Shown here piece by piece: positions 46,676-54,783 of a stretch of DNA of 64,000 nt. Below the pieces are notes generated by a model. That model made no database searches. It saw only the letters and a list, made by a program, of their open reading frames with translations, and was not told the origin of the DNA. Made by a program: the position numbers and the translations under genes. Every line of letters begins with the position of its first letter. Position 1 is the stretch's first letter. The stretch covers positions 2,046,001-2,110,000 of the forward strand of contig NZ_RAHX01000001.1 in assembly GCF_003605475.1 (NCBI RefSeq). The letters are read 5' to 3'. Origin of the DNA: Aurantiacibacter aquimixticola (GTDB taxonomy: Bacteria; Pseudomonadota; Alphaproteobacteria; Sphingomonadales; Sphingomonadaceae).

Positions 46676-46697
46676 CTGGGCGGGGCGCTCTCACGCG

Positions 46698-47900
46698 ATG
46701 AGCGCGCCTGGCACCTCGCTGTCTCCATCGTCGCGCATTCCCGCGCTCGATGCGCTGCGCGGCTTGGCCGTGATCGGGATCGTCCCGATGAACGTCATCG
46801 CCTTTTCCATGCCGCCGGCCGCTTACATTAACCCGCGCGCCTATGGCGGGGACGGGCCGGTAGAGGTGGCGCTGTGGGCGGTGAGCTTCGTGCTTATCGA
46901 GGACAAGTTCCGCGCGCTCTTCGCGATGATGTTCGGCGCGGGCGTGGCGATCCTGCTCGGCAAGGAGACCGCGCATTCCCTGCGCGGCCACTATCGCCGG
47001 ATGATGGTGCTGCTGGTGATCGCCATGCTGCATGCGATCCTGCTGGCGAATAACGACGTGCTTCGCAGTTATGCGCTTGCGGGGCTCCTCTTGCCGATCG
47101 TCGTGCGATGGCGGGTGCGCACGCTGCTCTGGAGCGCGGCAGCGGTCATGGCCGTGCAACTGGCTTTCAGCGCGTGGTATACCTGGGGCTGGCTGACTTC
47201 GCTCGACAACCCGGCGGCGCAGGCAGTGGCGGAGAGCCTGTATGGCAACAGCCCGCAGGCTCTCGCCGATGCGACGGCCCGGGCCGAGGAGGGGCTGGGC
47301 GAGCGCGTGGTGCGCCGCTTCGCCGGTATCGCGCAGCAGGCGCGGTTCGTGATCGCTTCCCTGCCGAGCGCGCTCGCCGCGATGCTTGCAGGCATTGCAC
47401 TCTGGCGCTCCGGCCTGCTGGCCGCGCAGTGGGAGCGAGGCCGTGCGCTGCGCCTCGCCGCCATCTGTGCGGTCGTGGCGCTGCCGGTGCTGGCTGGCCT
47501 CGCCGCGTGGTCGATCGCCAGTGGCTTCGATCCCATCGTGACCACCGCCAATGCGCTGGTGTGGAGCGCGCCCTTCGACCTGCTGCTCGGCGTTGGCTGG
47601 GCGGCGCTCGCCATAGCGCTTCTGGCAGGCAGACCGGCGGGCAGGCTGGCGGCGGCGGGGCGGATGGCGCTCACCAACTACCTTGCCACCAGTCTGGTCT
47701 TCGCCGCGCTGTTCTTCGGCTGGGGCTTAGGCCTGTACGGCGTCTCGCGGGTGGAGGCACTGCTCCTCGCTCTCATCCCCATCGCGGCGATGCTGACCTG
47801 GTCCCCGCTCTGGCTCGCCCGCTTCCGGCAGGGTCCGGCGGAGTGGCTCTGGCGCAGCGCATCGCAAGGGCGCATCCTGTCCCTCATACGCCGACCCTGA
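46698..47900 (+). CDS. DUF418 domain membrane protein
   Basis: A 400-residue integral membrane protein with the family start RIPALDALRGLAVIGIVPMNVIAFSMP, a KFRALFAMMFGAG segment and a C-terminal MALTNYLATSLVFAALFFGWGLGLYG block. About ten hydrophobic helices. Function is not established; relatives are often called YeiB. It overlaps the MFS gene tail to tail by 17 bases. Confidence 0.85.
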   Translation: MSAPGTSLSPSSRIPALDALRGLAVIGIVPMNVIAFSMPPAAYINPRAYGGDGPVEVALWAVSFVLIEDKFRALFAMMFGAGVAILLGKETAHSLRGHYRRMMVLLVIAMLHAILLANNDVLRSYALAGLLLPIVVRWRVRTLLWSAAAVMAVQLAFSAWYTWGWLTSLDNPAAQAVAESLYGNSPQALADATARAEEGLGERVVRRFAGIAQQARFVIASLPSALAAMLAGIALWRSGLLAAQWERGRALRLAAICAVVALPVLAGLAAWSIASGFDPIVTTANALVWSAPFDLLLGVGWAALAIALLAGRPAGRLAAAGRMALTNYLATSLVFAALFFGWGLGLYGVSRVEALLLALIPIAAMLTWSPLWLARFRQGPAEWLWRSASQGRILSLIRRP

Positions 47901-49158
47901 CGCCTGCCCGAATCTTGGCGAGATCGCTCCCCATGTGCCGCGCGGCAAGGCCGTAATGCACCGCCGCCCAGACATAGACCGCGCCCGCCGCCGCCATCGC
48001 CAGCGCGAGGCCCTGCGCAGCGCCGTAAGTGGGTGCCAGCGTATCGCTCAGCGCGCCAAGCAGCGAGGGGCCGAGCCCGCCCGCGACGGTGTAGACGCCG
48101 GACAGAAGCGCCGAAGCGGTCGCCCGCATGCGTGGATGCATGAGGTTCTGCACGCTCGCATAGGTGATGCCGAGATAGCCGAGCGTCAGGAAGGTCGCGA
48201 CGCTGACCAACGCCAGGAGGAGCCACAGTTCGGTCTGCAACAGGCCGATGGCGTAGAGGGGGCCGCCCGCCAGTAGCATCGCGCCGGGGATCAGCGCGTA
48301 GGCGGCGGGGCGTCGCTCGCCAAGCCTGTCTCCCAACCAGCCAGCTCCGAGGATGGAAAGCGCGGCGGGCAGGCTCGCCAGCAGCCCCGCATAGAGGCCC
48401 GCTTCGCCGAGAGAGATGCCGAAGCGGCGTATCAGCAGCGAAGCTATGAAGAAGTTCATGGCGTAGCTGAGGCCCGAGGCGAGGAAGCTGCCGATCACGA
48501 GGTTGCGCGCGCTCGGCATGCGGAAGAGGCGCGAGAGGACGGCGGAGAACGGGGGCACGTCCTCGCCTGCGCCGGGGTCGAACTGGCCGCGCGGCGGCTC
48601 TTTCACACAGAACCAGGCGACGAAGCCGAGCAGGAAGCCCGGTATCGCGGCGATGAGGAAGGTCGCCTGCCAGCCCAGCTCCTGTGCGATCCAGCCACCA
48701 CCGACGAAGCCGATGAAGGCGCCCAGCGGTGGGGAGAGGAGCAGGATGGAGATGGCGAAGCCGCGCCGGTTTGCGGGGAAGTAGTCGGAGATGACCGACT
48801 GGTTGGAGGGCAGTCCGATCGCCTCGCCCAGCCCCACGCCCATGCGCGCGGCGAGCAGCTGCCCCCAGCTCGCCGCCGCGCCGCACAGCGCCGTCGCCAG
48901 CGACCACAGCACCACGCCGGCCGAGATGAGCGTCAATCGCCGCACCCGCTCGGCAAAGCGCGCGGTGACGAGGCCGCCCACCACGTTGAGGAGCGCGAAG
49001 GCCCAAGCCATCAACGAGACCTGCAGGTCGGTCAGCCCGAACTCGGCCTTCACCGGTTCGACCAGCACATTGACCACGATCCGGTCGATGAAGCCGACCG
49101 TCGCGATGCTCGCCAGCACGGCGAGCGCGAACCACGGTGACCGGCTGCGTGACCTCAT
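47884..49158 (-). CDS. MFS transporter (spinster-like)
   Basis: A 424-residue major facilitator with 12 hydrophobic helices. Marker segments are GFIDRIVVNVLVEPVKAEFGLTDLQVSL, GLGEAIGLPSNQSVISDYFPANRRG and LGYLGITYASVQNLMHPRMRATASAL. The resemblance is to the spinster-type branch; the substrate is unknown. The frame is open far upstream, but the start at 49158 is fixed by GGGAGG 5 bases ahead; upstream lies repeat array copy 2. Confidence 0.88.
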   Translation of the reverse strand: MRSRSRSPWFALAVLASIATVGFIDRIVVNVLVEPVKAEFGLTDLQVSLMAWAFALLNVVGGLVTARFAERVRRLTLISAGVVLWSLATALCGAAASWGQLLAARMGVGLGEAIGLPSNQSVISDYFPANRRGFAISILLLSPPLGAFIGFVGGGWIAQELGWQATFLIAAIPGFLLGFVAWFCVKEPPRGQFDPGAGEDVPPFSAVLSRLFRMPSARNLVIGSFLASGLSYAMNFFIASLLIRRFGISLGEAGLYAGLLASLPAALSILGAGWLGDRLGERRPAAYALIPGAMLLAGGPLYAIGLLQTELWLLLALVSVATFLTLGYLGITYASVQNLMHPRMRATASALLSGVYTVAGGLGPSLLGALSDTLAPTYGAAQGLALAMAAAGAVYVWAAVHYGLAARHMGSDLAKIRAGVRVGV

Positions 49159-49194
49159 CGAACCTCCCTTGCCGCCAGCTTGCACGAGAGGGGG

Positions 49195-49365
49195 GGTGTG
49201 ACAAGTGTGACAGTGTTCAGGAGCAAAACCGGCCGTCTGTGACCTCTGGCGCGGCAAAGTGTGACCTTGCGACCCGATCCCGTGACCTTTGGCCGTAAAT
49301 GCGTGACCTTTCCCGGCCCGATCCGTGACGTCACGGGTGTCACCTAGCGAAGCGAAAGTGTCACC
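49195..49365 (-). repeat. Array of degenerate 21-22 bp repeats with GGTCAC/GGTGAC core, copy 2
   Basis: On the minus strand, cores lie at plus positions 49360, 49339, 49325, 49303, 49282, 49261 and 49239: spacing 21, 14, 22, 21, 21 and 22. It ends in the same conserved block as copy 1 (49195-49238), including the CACTTGTCACACC end. Unit by unit it can be lined up with copy 1; the last two units before the block correspond best. It lies just upstream of the MFS gene start, with the conserved block nearest the gene. Confidence 0.75.
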
Positions 49366-49493
49366 CGGGGATGCCGGAGCGATGGAGAACGGTAAGCCGA
49401 TCATGCGCGCGGACGAAGCACATCGCCGCGCCTGTAGGACAGCGAAACGGCGGCCTCCCGAAGGACGCCGCCGCTTGCTGGTTAGAGCGGATG

Positions 49494-49868
49494 TCAGGCT
49501 TGCGTCGCCAGCTTGTTCTCCCGCACCCAGTGTCCGACCTTTCGGCCGTAAAGCGCGATGGCGCGCATGTTGAAGAAGTGCCAGCAGCCCAGCACCAGCA
49601 CGGCAAGGCCGACCTTGGTCGCAACGAAGCGGATGGCCTCGGTCAGCGTGGTCGGTTCGGTGCCGAGGCTGATGGTCAGCAGGATGAAGCCGATATTGAC
49701 GAGGTAGAAGCCCACCACCAGCAGGTGGTTGGTGCTGCGCGCCAGCACCTCGTCATGGCCGAAACAGTCGATCAGGAACACCTCGCCACTGCGGCTGAGC
49801 GTGCGCGCCACCCATGCGGTGATGGCGATGGCGATGATGAGATAGGCGAAATAGCTGGCTTCGGTCAT
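49494..49868 (-). CDS. Hypothetical integral membrane protein
   Basis: A 124-residue protein with three hydrophobic segments (about 6-22, 47-67 and 82-100). I recognise no named family. It is the last of three genes read from the GbsR-type regulator (51.0 kb) down, with a 25-base gap to the gene above, so they probably form an operon. Confidence 0.7.
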   Translation of the reverse strand: MTEASYFAYLIIAIAITAWVARTLSRSGEVFLIDCFGHDEVLARSTNHLLVVGFYLVNIGFILLTISLGTEPTTLTEAIRFVATKVGLAVLVLGCWHFFNMRAIALYGRKVGHWVRENKLATQA

Positions 49869-49893
49869 TGGTCTTCTCCTTCTTTCCTTCGGT

Positions 49894-50442
49894 TCAGTGC
49901 AGGAGCTCGTGAATTTCGTTTGGGGTTCGCGGGGGCCGACGATCGCGATACTCGCGGTAAGGGCAGATGCGCTCGACCCTATTGTCGCAGCGCCACGTGC
50001 CCCATGAACTTCCAGCGGACAGCCCAGCCACTCCGCCGAAGAAGGCGAAAAAAATGCTAAAGCCCGGCGGCAGCGCGATGAGCTGGCAGAATACCGGTGG
50101 GATTATCAGGCCGCCGACCAGCCCGATACATTCGTAAACGCCTCTGCTCTCGACCTTGCAGGCGGTGAGCAGGACCGTCGCTGGAAGCATGATCGTGAAC
50201 ATGAGAATGACGGTGCCGATAAATGCGATGAAAAGCGGCACGAAGCTGATGACGAACATAGCGCCATCGCCAACGAGCAATCCGATCAGGCCAAGCGGTA
50301 TGAGCAAAATCGCAACCGGACCGCCTGCCCAAAGTCCGCCTGCGCGGATAGCCGCGTCGATCTGCTCCGCAGCTTCCTCGTCTCGCCAAAACTGTCCTTT
50401 CGGTAATAACAGAAATCGCTTGTCATGAGTGCGGCCGGTCAT
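49894..50442 (-). CDS. Hypothetical membrane protein
   Basis: A 182-residue protein with a polar N-terminus (about 1-30) and four hydrophobic segments between about 38 and 140. The C-terminal 40 residues are charged (RVERICPYREYRDRRPPRTPNE). I recognise no family. It lies 23 bases downstream of the GbsR-type regulator gene. Confidence 0.65.
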   Translation of the reverse strand: MTGRTHDKRFLLLPKGQFWRDEEAAEQIDAAIRAGGLWAGGPVAILLIPLGLIGLLVGDGAMFVISFVPLFIAFIGTVILMFTIMLPATVLLTACKVESRGVYECIGLVGGLIIPPVFCQLIALPPGFSIFFAFFGGVAGLSAGSSWGTWRCDNRVERICPYREYRDRRPPRTPNEIHELLH

Positions 50443-50465
50443 CGTATCGTCCTTTCTGCGGGAGC

Positions 50466-51014
50466 CTAGTGCTTGGTCGCCTTGCCGCCCGGCACGAAGC
50501 GGGCGACTTTACCGCCGAGCTTCATCAGCGCGACCAGCGTGCCTTTGGGCAGGCGGCGCACGTCATCGTACCAGCCGCCCAGCGTGCCGAGGAATTCGTG
50601 CATCCGCCCGATCCGCTCTCGCACATGGGCGGGAACGTCCTTGCGGCCTTCCAGCCGCTCGGTGAGTTCGCGCAGAGTGGCGATGGTGGGGTCGATCTCG
50701 CGCTTCTTGCGCTCGACCGCGATCTTCATCAGCATGTCCCACAGATCGGTTTCGGCGACGAAGTGATCGCGCCGGTCGCCGATCACATGGGTGCGCTTGA
50801 CGATGCCATAACTCTGCAATTCCTTGAGCGCGGTGGAGATATTGGAGCGGGCAAGGCCCAGCGTGTCGCAGATCTCCTCCGCATGCAGCGGCCTGTCACT
50901 CAGATAGAGCAGCGCATGCACCTGGCTGACCGAGCGGTTCACCCCCCAATGGCTCCCCATCTCCCCCCAGTGGAGGATAAAGGCTTCGGCCTCGGGGATA
51001 TCGATGATTTTCAC
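50466..51014 (-). CDS. GbsR/MarR-type transcriptional regulator
   Basis: A 182-residue winged-helix regulator. Conserved segments are GSHWGVNRSVSQVHALLYLSDRPLHAEEICDTL and GLARSNISTALKELQSYGIV (recognition helix), as in GbsR, the glycine-betaine synthesis repressor of Bacillus. Effector is unknown here. The start is GTG 51014. A 20-bp inverted repeat lies just upstream, between it and the divergent START-like gene, suggesting that it controls itself and perhaps that neighbour. Confidence 0.85.
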   Translation of the reverse strand: MKIIDIPEAEAFILHWGEMGSHWGVNRSVSQVHALLYLSDRPLHAEEICDTLGLARSNISTALKELQSYGIVKRTHVIGDRRDHFVAETDLWDMLMKIAVERKKREIDPTIATLRELTERLEGRKDVPAHVRERIGRMHEFLGTLGGWYDDVRRLPKGTLVALMKLGGKVARFVPGGKATKH

Positions 51015-51026
51015 GCGATGCCTTTC

Positions 51027-51046
51027 ATTTCTGTAAAAACTGAAAT
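51027..51046. promoter_or_regulatory. Candidate operator of the GbsR-type regulator
   Basis: ATTTC-T-GT and AC-T-GAAAT form a 20-bp inverted repeat 13-32 bases upstream of the regulator start, in the divergent promoter region. Typical position and size for a MarR/GbsR dimer site; binding is inferred. Confidence 0.5.
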
Positions 51047-51127
51047 AGAGGAAATCAGCGAGTCGGTCAAGCGCGTTTGCGCGGCGCGGCTCGAACCAAG
51101 GATTGGCCCGCGAAGAGGGGACACGAC

Positions 51128-52114
51128 ATGGCGACGGACATGCAGATCGAGGCCGGCTGGCGCATCGCTCGCGCGTGCCTGGTGGCAGCGGGGTGGGCGA
51201 TTGCCTGCTTCTTCTTCGTCGAATGGGCGCGGCCCGATAGCGGCGTCGTTTCGGTGAGCTTCGCGATCATCCAGCCCGCCGCGATCAATGCCTTTCTCGC
51301 CTGTGTGGCCGACCCGATGCGGCGTCGTCCCTTGCGCTTCTACCTGCTGATTCCGGTGGTGAGCGCCATCGGCATGGTGCTCGTCTCGATTTTCGTCTTG
51401 CAGGAAGGCGCGGTGTGCATCGCCATGCTCTCGCCGTTGTGGATCGGTTTCGGCATGATCGGCGCATGGCTTGCCTACACGCTTCGCCCGCGCGCCGAGC
51501 GGGAGGCGGACCTCCGCGATACCTTCGCCGTCCACGGCCTGCTCGTGCTGCCGATGCTCGCGCTGATCTTGGAAGGCCTGGTGCCCGTGCCGATAGACAC
51601 GCGCACGGTGACGCGCGAAGTGGTGATCGCTGCGCCTGCAGAGGACATCTGGCCGCTGATGCAGGGCATGGGCGACGTGCCCGACAATGCAGGCCACTGG
51701 ACGGTTTCTCACAGCATTATCGGCCTGCCGCGCCCTGCTCTGGCAAAGCTCGATGGCAAGGGCATCGGCGCGCGTCGCCACGCCCGCTGGCAGCACGGCG
51801 TCCGCTTCGACGAAGTGGTTGACGGCTGGCAGGAGGGCCGCGCCATTCATTGGCAATTCGATTTCGCCCAGAGCGCCGGGTGGGAAATCACCGATCCGCA
51901 TCTGCGGCCCGACGGCCCGTATATGCGCATCCTTTCGGGCGGCTACGATCTGGAGCCGCTCGGCGATGGCCGCCATCTCTTGTCGCTGCACACCACTTAC
52001 GAGGCGCAGACTCATTTCAATGGCTACGCCTCGCTATGGGGTGAGCTGTTCCTCGGCGACATTCACGACAATGTGCTGGCCGTGATCCGCCAGCGCGCCG
52101 AGGGCGCAATCTAG
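51128..52114 (+). CDS. Membrane protein with SRPBCC/START-like C-terminal domain
   Basis: A 328-residue protein. Four hydrophobic helices occupy about residues 10-150; from about 165, REVVIAAPAEDIWPLMQGMGDV begins an SRPBCC-type lipid- or ligand-binding fold ending with GRHLLSLHTTYEAQTHFNGYASLWGELFLGDIHDNVLAVI. Ligand and role are unknown. Start at ATG 51128 with GAGGGG upstream. Transcribed divergently from the GbsR-type regulator. Confidence 0.75.
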   Translation: MATDMQIEAGWRIARACLVAAGWAIACFFFVEWARPDSGVVSVSFAIIQPAAINAFLACVADPMRRRPLRFYLLIPVVSAIGMVLVSIFVLQEGAVCIAMLSPLWIGFGMIGAWLAYTLRPRAEREADLRDTFAVHGLLVLPMLALILEGLVPVPIDTRTVTREVVIAAPAEDIWPLMQGMGDVPDNAGHWTVSHSIIGLPRPALAKLDGKGIGARRHARWQHGVRFDEVVDGWQEGRAIHWQFDFAQSAGWEITDPHLRPDGPYMRILSGGYDLEPLGDGRHLLSLHTTYEAQTHFNGYASLWGELFLGDIHDNVLAVIRQRAEGAI

Positions 52115-52154
52115 GCGCGAAGGTTTTCCAGACGAAATGCGCGGTTCGCTGCAC

Positions 52155-52811
52155 CTAAAGCGCGACCTCGTACTTCGCGCTCGTCTTTTCCGCCACCTCG
52201 TCCGCCGTCACGCCCGGCGCCAGTTCGATCAGGCGGAAGGGGCTGTCATGGTCCGCCCGGTGGAACACGGCGAGATTGGTGACGATCATGTCGACCACAT
52301 TCGTGCCCGTCAGCGGCAGCGTGCATTCGGGGATGAACTTCGGATCGCCGTGCTTGGAGGTGTGATCCATCACCACGATGATCTTCTTGACGCCCGCGAC
52401 CAGATCCATCGCGCCGCCCATGCCCTTCACCATCTTGCCGGGGATCATCCAGTTGGCGATGTCGCCATTCTCGGCCACTTCCATCGCGCCCAGCACGGTA
52501 AGGTCGATATGCCCGCCGCGGATCATGGAGAAGCTGGTGGCGCTGTCGAAATAGGCGCTGTGCGGCAGTTCGCTGATGGTCTGCTTGCCCGCATTGATCA
52601 GGTCCGCGTCGACCTCGTCCGGATAAGGGAAGGGGCCGATGCCGAGCATCCCGTTCTCGCTCTGCAGCGTCACCTGCATGCCCTCGGGAATGTGGTTGGC
52701 GACGAGCGTCGGAATGCCGATGCCAAGATTGACGTAATAGCCGTCCTCCAGCTCCTTGGCGGCGCGGGCGGCCATTTCGTCTCGCGACCAACCGGCGGGT
52801 TTATCGGACAT
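52155..52811 (-). CDS. scoB: 3-oxoacid CoA-transferase subunit B
   Basis: A 218-residue beta subunit of succinyl-CoA:3-ketoacid CoA-transferase, which activates acetoacetate. The catalytic Glu52 is in the QSENGMLG motif; [13 protein letters not shown] and the [27 protein letters not shown] segment are typical. AAGGA precedes the ATG at 52811. It is separated from the alpha-subunit gene by an unrelated lipoprotein gene, which is unusual. Confidence 0.92.
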   Translation of the reverse strand: MSDKPAGWSRDEMAARAAKELEDGYYVNLGIGIPTLVANHIPEGMQVTLQSENGMLGIGPFPYPDEVDADLINAGKQTISELPHSAYFDSATSFSMIRGGHIDLTVLGAMEVAENGDIANWMIPGKMVKGMGGAMDLVAGVKKIIVVMDHTSKHGDPKFIPECTLPLTGTNVVDMIVTNLAVFHRADHDSPFRLIELAPGVTADEVAEKTSAKYEVAL

Positions 52812-52822
52812 GGGCTGTTCCT

Positions 52823-53632
52823 TCAGTCGATGGGATTGGGGATGAGAAACCACCCCTCGCCGATCATCGCTTCAAGCGCGGCGGCGGCATCGGGATAGCG
52901 GAGATGAAGATAGACGTCGTCGAAATCGGCGCGCGTGTCGCCGGCGATGGCAATGGGGCAATGCGTTTCGAGCAGGGCACGCCGGCGGACCTGCTTCTCC
53001 TCGCCCGGGAAACGTTGGACAAATAGAGGATCGCGGCCGGTGGGGTCGAGCCCGCTTTCGCGAAGTATCGTGCGGATGCGCCCGGCATCGCCCGGTTCGC
53101 GGTCGGTCATCCAGGCGACGGCGATTTCGCTCTGGCGCAGCGCACCGAGTGCGGTGACGAGCTGCCCGTCGACCTGCGTACCAGGCTCGAGCGGCATGAG
53201 CCGGCCTTCGGGATCAAGATCGACCAGCACGACCGGCGTCGGTGCTTCGCATTGCGCCCGGTCGGGCTGCAGATCCGTCGGCTTGGCGAGCATGGCGGAC
53301 GCGGGCAGGATTGGCGTTTCCACACCGCGATCGGACACGGCAGCGAGCGTATGATCGCGCAGCGCGGCATAGGCGCTTCCGGCCAGCAGAGGCGTGGCGG
53401 GCGCGGGCAGCTCGCTCATGTCGAGCACGACGAAATCGCCAAGCGCTTCCAGATCGACATCCTCCGCCTCGAACGGATTGCCTTCCGCTATCGCTTCGCG
53501 CGTGCGCTCTCCCGACAGGCCCGAATAGGCCATCGCCCCCGTGCTCGCGACGATCGGCACCGCGGCGAGCGCGATGCAGCCCTGCAGCAGCAGGGTCGCG
53601 AGAATGAGGGGGAGGGCGCGGGCGATAGTCAT
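52823..53632 (-). CDS. HAD-like (acid phosphatase type) lipoprotein between the two CoA-transferase genes
   Basis: A 269-residue protein with a lipoprotein signal ending LLLQGC. Downstream are recognisable HAD elements: [10 protein letters not shown] (motif I, both Asp), [16 protein letters not shown] (motif II), the Lys in GEEKQVRR (motif III) and [16 protein letters not shown] (motif IV). This resembles class B/C acid phosphatase lipoproteins. Substrate is unknown. It starts 13 bases after the scoA stop and ends 11 bases before the scoB start, so it is embedded in that operon. Confidence 0.7.
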   Translation of the reverse strand: MTIARALPLILATLLLQGCIALAAVPIVASTGAMAYSGLSGERTREAIAEGNPFEAEDVDLEALGDFVVLDMSELPAPATPLLAGSAYAALRDHTLAAVSDRGVETPILPASAMLAKPTDLQPDRAQCEAPTPVVLVDLDPEGRLMPLEPGTQVDGQLVTALGALRQSEIAVAWMTDREPGDAGRIRTILRESGLDPTGRDPLFVQRFPGEEKQVRRRALLETHCPIAIAGDTRADFDDVYLHLRYPDAAAALEAMIGEGWFLIPNPID

Positions 53633-53645
53633 GCCGGAGAAGAAG

Positions 53646-54368
53646 CTAGGCCGCTTCCCGCTCGCGCGTCGTGGTGAATTCGATCTTCTTGTCGTAGGGC
53701 GCGCCAACAACCATGCGGTTCACGAACACGCCGGGCAGGTGGATGCTGTCGGGATCGAGCTCGCCCGCTTTCACCACTTCTTCCACCTCGACCACGCAGA
53801 TCTTGCCGCAGGTCGCGGCGGGCTGATTGAAATTTCGCGCGGTCTTGCGGAAGACGAGATTGCCGGTCTCGTCCGCTTTCCATGCCTTGACGATGGAAAG
53901 GTCGGCAAAGATGCCGCGTTCGAGGATGTAGTCCTCGACCACGCCGTCGCGATTGGGAAACTGCTTCACTTCCTTGCCTTCGGCCACTTGCGTGCCGACG
54001 CCCGTCTTGGTGTAGAAGCCGGGAATGCCCGCGCCGCCTGCGCGCATCCGCTCCGCCAGCGTGCCCTGCGGGCAGAACTCCACTTCCAGCTCGCCCGAAA
54101 GAAACTGCCGCTCGAATTCCTTGTTCTCGCCGACATAGCTGGAGATCATCTTGGAGACCTGCTTGGTGCGCAGCAGCTTGCCGATGCCTTCATTGTCGAT
54201 CCCGGCATTGTTGCTGGCGAAGGTCAGGTTCTTCACGCCGCTATCCTGGATCGCGACCAGCAGCCGTTCGGGAATGCCGCACAGGCCGAAGCCGCCCGCC
54301 GCAATCAGCATGTCGTCGCGCAGCAGCCCGTCGAGAGCGGCGGCGGCATCGGGATAGAGTTTCTGCAT
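53646..54368 (-). CDS. scoA: 3-oxoacid CoA-transferase subunit A
   Basis: A 240-residue alpha subunit. IAAGGFGLCGIPERLL, LTFASNNAGIDNEGIGKLL and FCPQGTLAERMRAGGAGIPGFYT are the family signatures. It would pair with the ScoB product encoded 835 bases downstream. Start at ATG 54368; the open frame upstream adds unrelated residues. Confidence 0.93.
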   Translation of the reverse strand: MQKLYPDAAAALDGLLRDDMLIAAGGFGLCGIPERLLVAIQDSGVKNLTFASNNAGIDNEGIGKLLRTKQVSKMISSYVGENKEFERQFLSGELEVEFCPQGTLAERMRAGGAGIPGFYTKTGVGTQVAEGKEVKQFPNRDGVVEDYILERGIFADLSIVKAWKADETGNLVFRKTARNFNQPAATCGKICVVEVEEVVKAGELDPDSIHLPGVFVNRMVVGAPYDKKIEFTTTREREAA

Positions 54369-54509
54369 CGGGCAAGTCCTTCCGGGCGCGAGAAGTTTCG
54401 GGTGCCGGATAGATGCAAGCGGCGGCGATGTCACCCCGGCAGCACTATGTTGCGGTGCAGCGAAAATGTCCCGTCAAAGATCGCGCATACGCATGCGCAG
54501 CATGGATGA

Positions 54510-54689
54510 CTGGAGAGATAACGCCCTCTTCTCAGACGGATATAGCCAGGTTGCATCTCACGCAACGCAGCTTGCCCTTTTCGCACTTGCGAAATGCTGC
54601 CCGCCCCAGCATATGTCTCCCTGCCTTTCAGGCATCCTCTCCCAAAACTTTTCAGGCCCGGTCGGTTTCGACCGGGCCTTTTCTTTTGT
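54510..54689 (+). ncRNA. Candidate structured RNA, rod-like with central bubble (6S-like), with its own terminator
   Basis: No good gene occupies this stretch. The plus strand folds into a rod: a closing stem GGAGAG (54512-54517) with CTCTCC (54637-54642), then GCC/GGC, then an open region whose 3' side forms a small CCTG/CAGG hairpin, then AGAC..ATAT with ATATGTCT. The apical hairpins are GTTGC/GCAAC and GCAGC...TTTCGC/GCGAAA...GCTGC. A strong terminator follows directly. This layout resembles 6S RNA, but I recognise no diagnostic sequence, so the identity is tentative. Confidence 0.4.
54654..54689 (+). terminator. Rho-independent terminator
   Basis: GGCCCGGTC pairs with GACCGGGCC (54655-54663 with 54670-54678) across a 6-base loop, followed by TTTTCTTTT. 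The U-tract is on the plus strand, so it ends a transcript coming from the candidate RNA region and lies 94 bases before the AAA ATPase gene. Confidence 0.85.
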
Positions 54690-54783
54690 CCGCTCGGCAC
54701 CATCGCGCAGCTGGCCTGTTTGCAAAGTGGCGGGGGCGCTCCTAGCTCCTCTATCGACACGAAATGCAGGACAAGGGCGGCGC

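Noticed and set aside
49158..49404. N-terminal extension of the MFS transporter through repeat array copy 2
   Set aside because: The frame is open, but the residues are just translated repeat (recurring Gly-His and Lys-Val-Thr patterns), also seen from the non-coding copy at 16.7 kb. A strong ribosome site fixes the start at 49158.
54466..54783. Longer start for the CDC48-like ATPase
   Set aside because: The extra 106 codons run through a strong Rho-independent terminator and match nothing in the family; ATG 54784 fits the N-domain.
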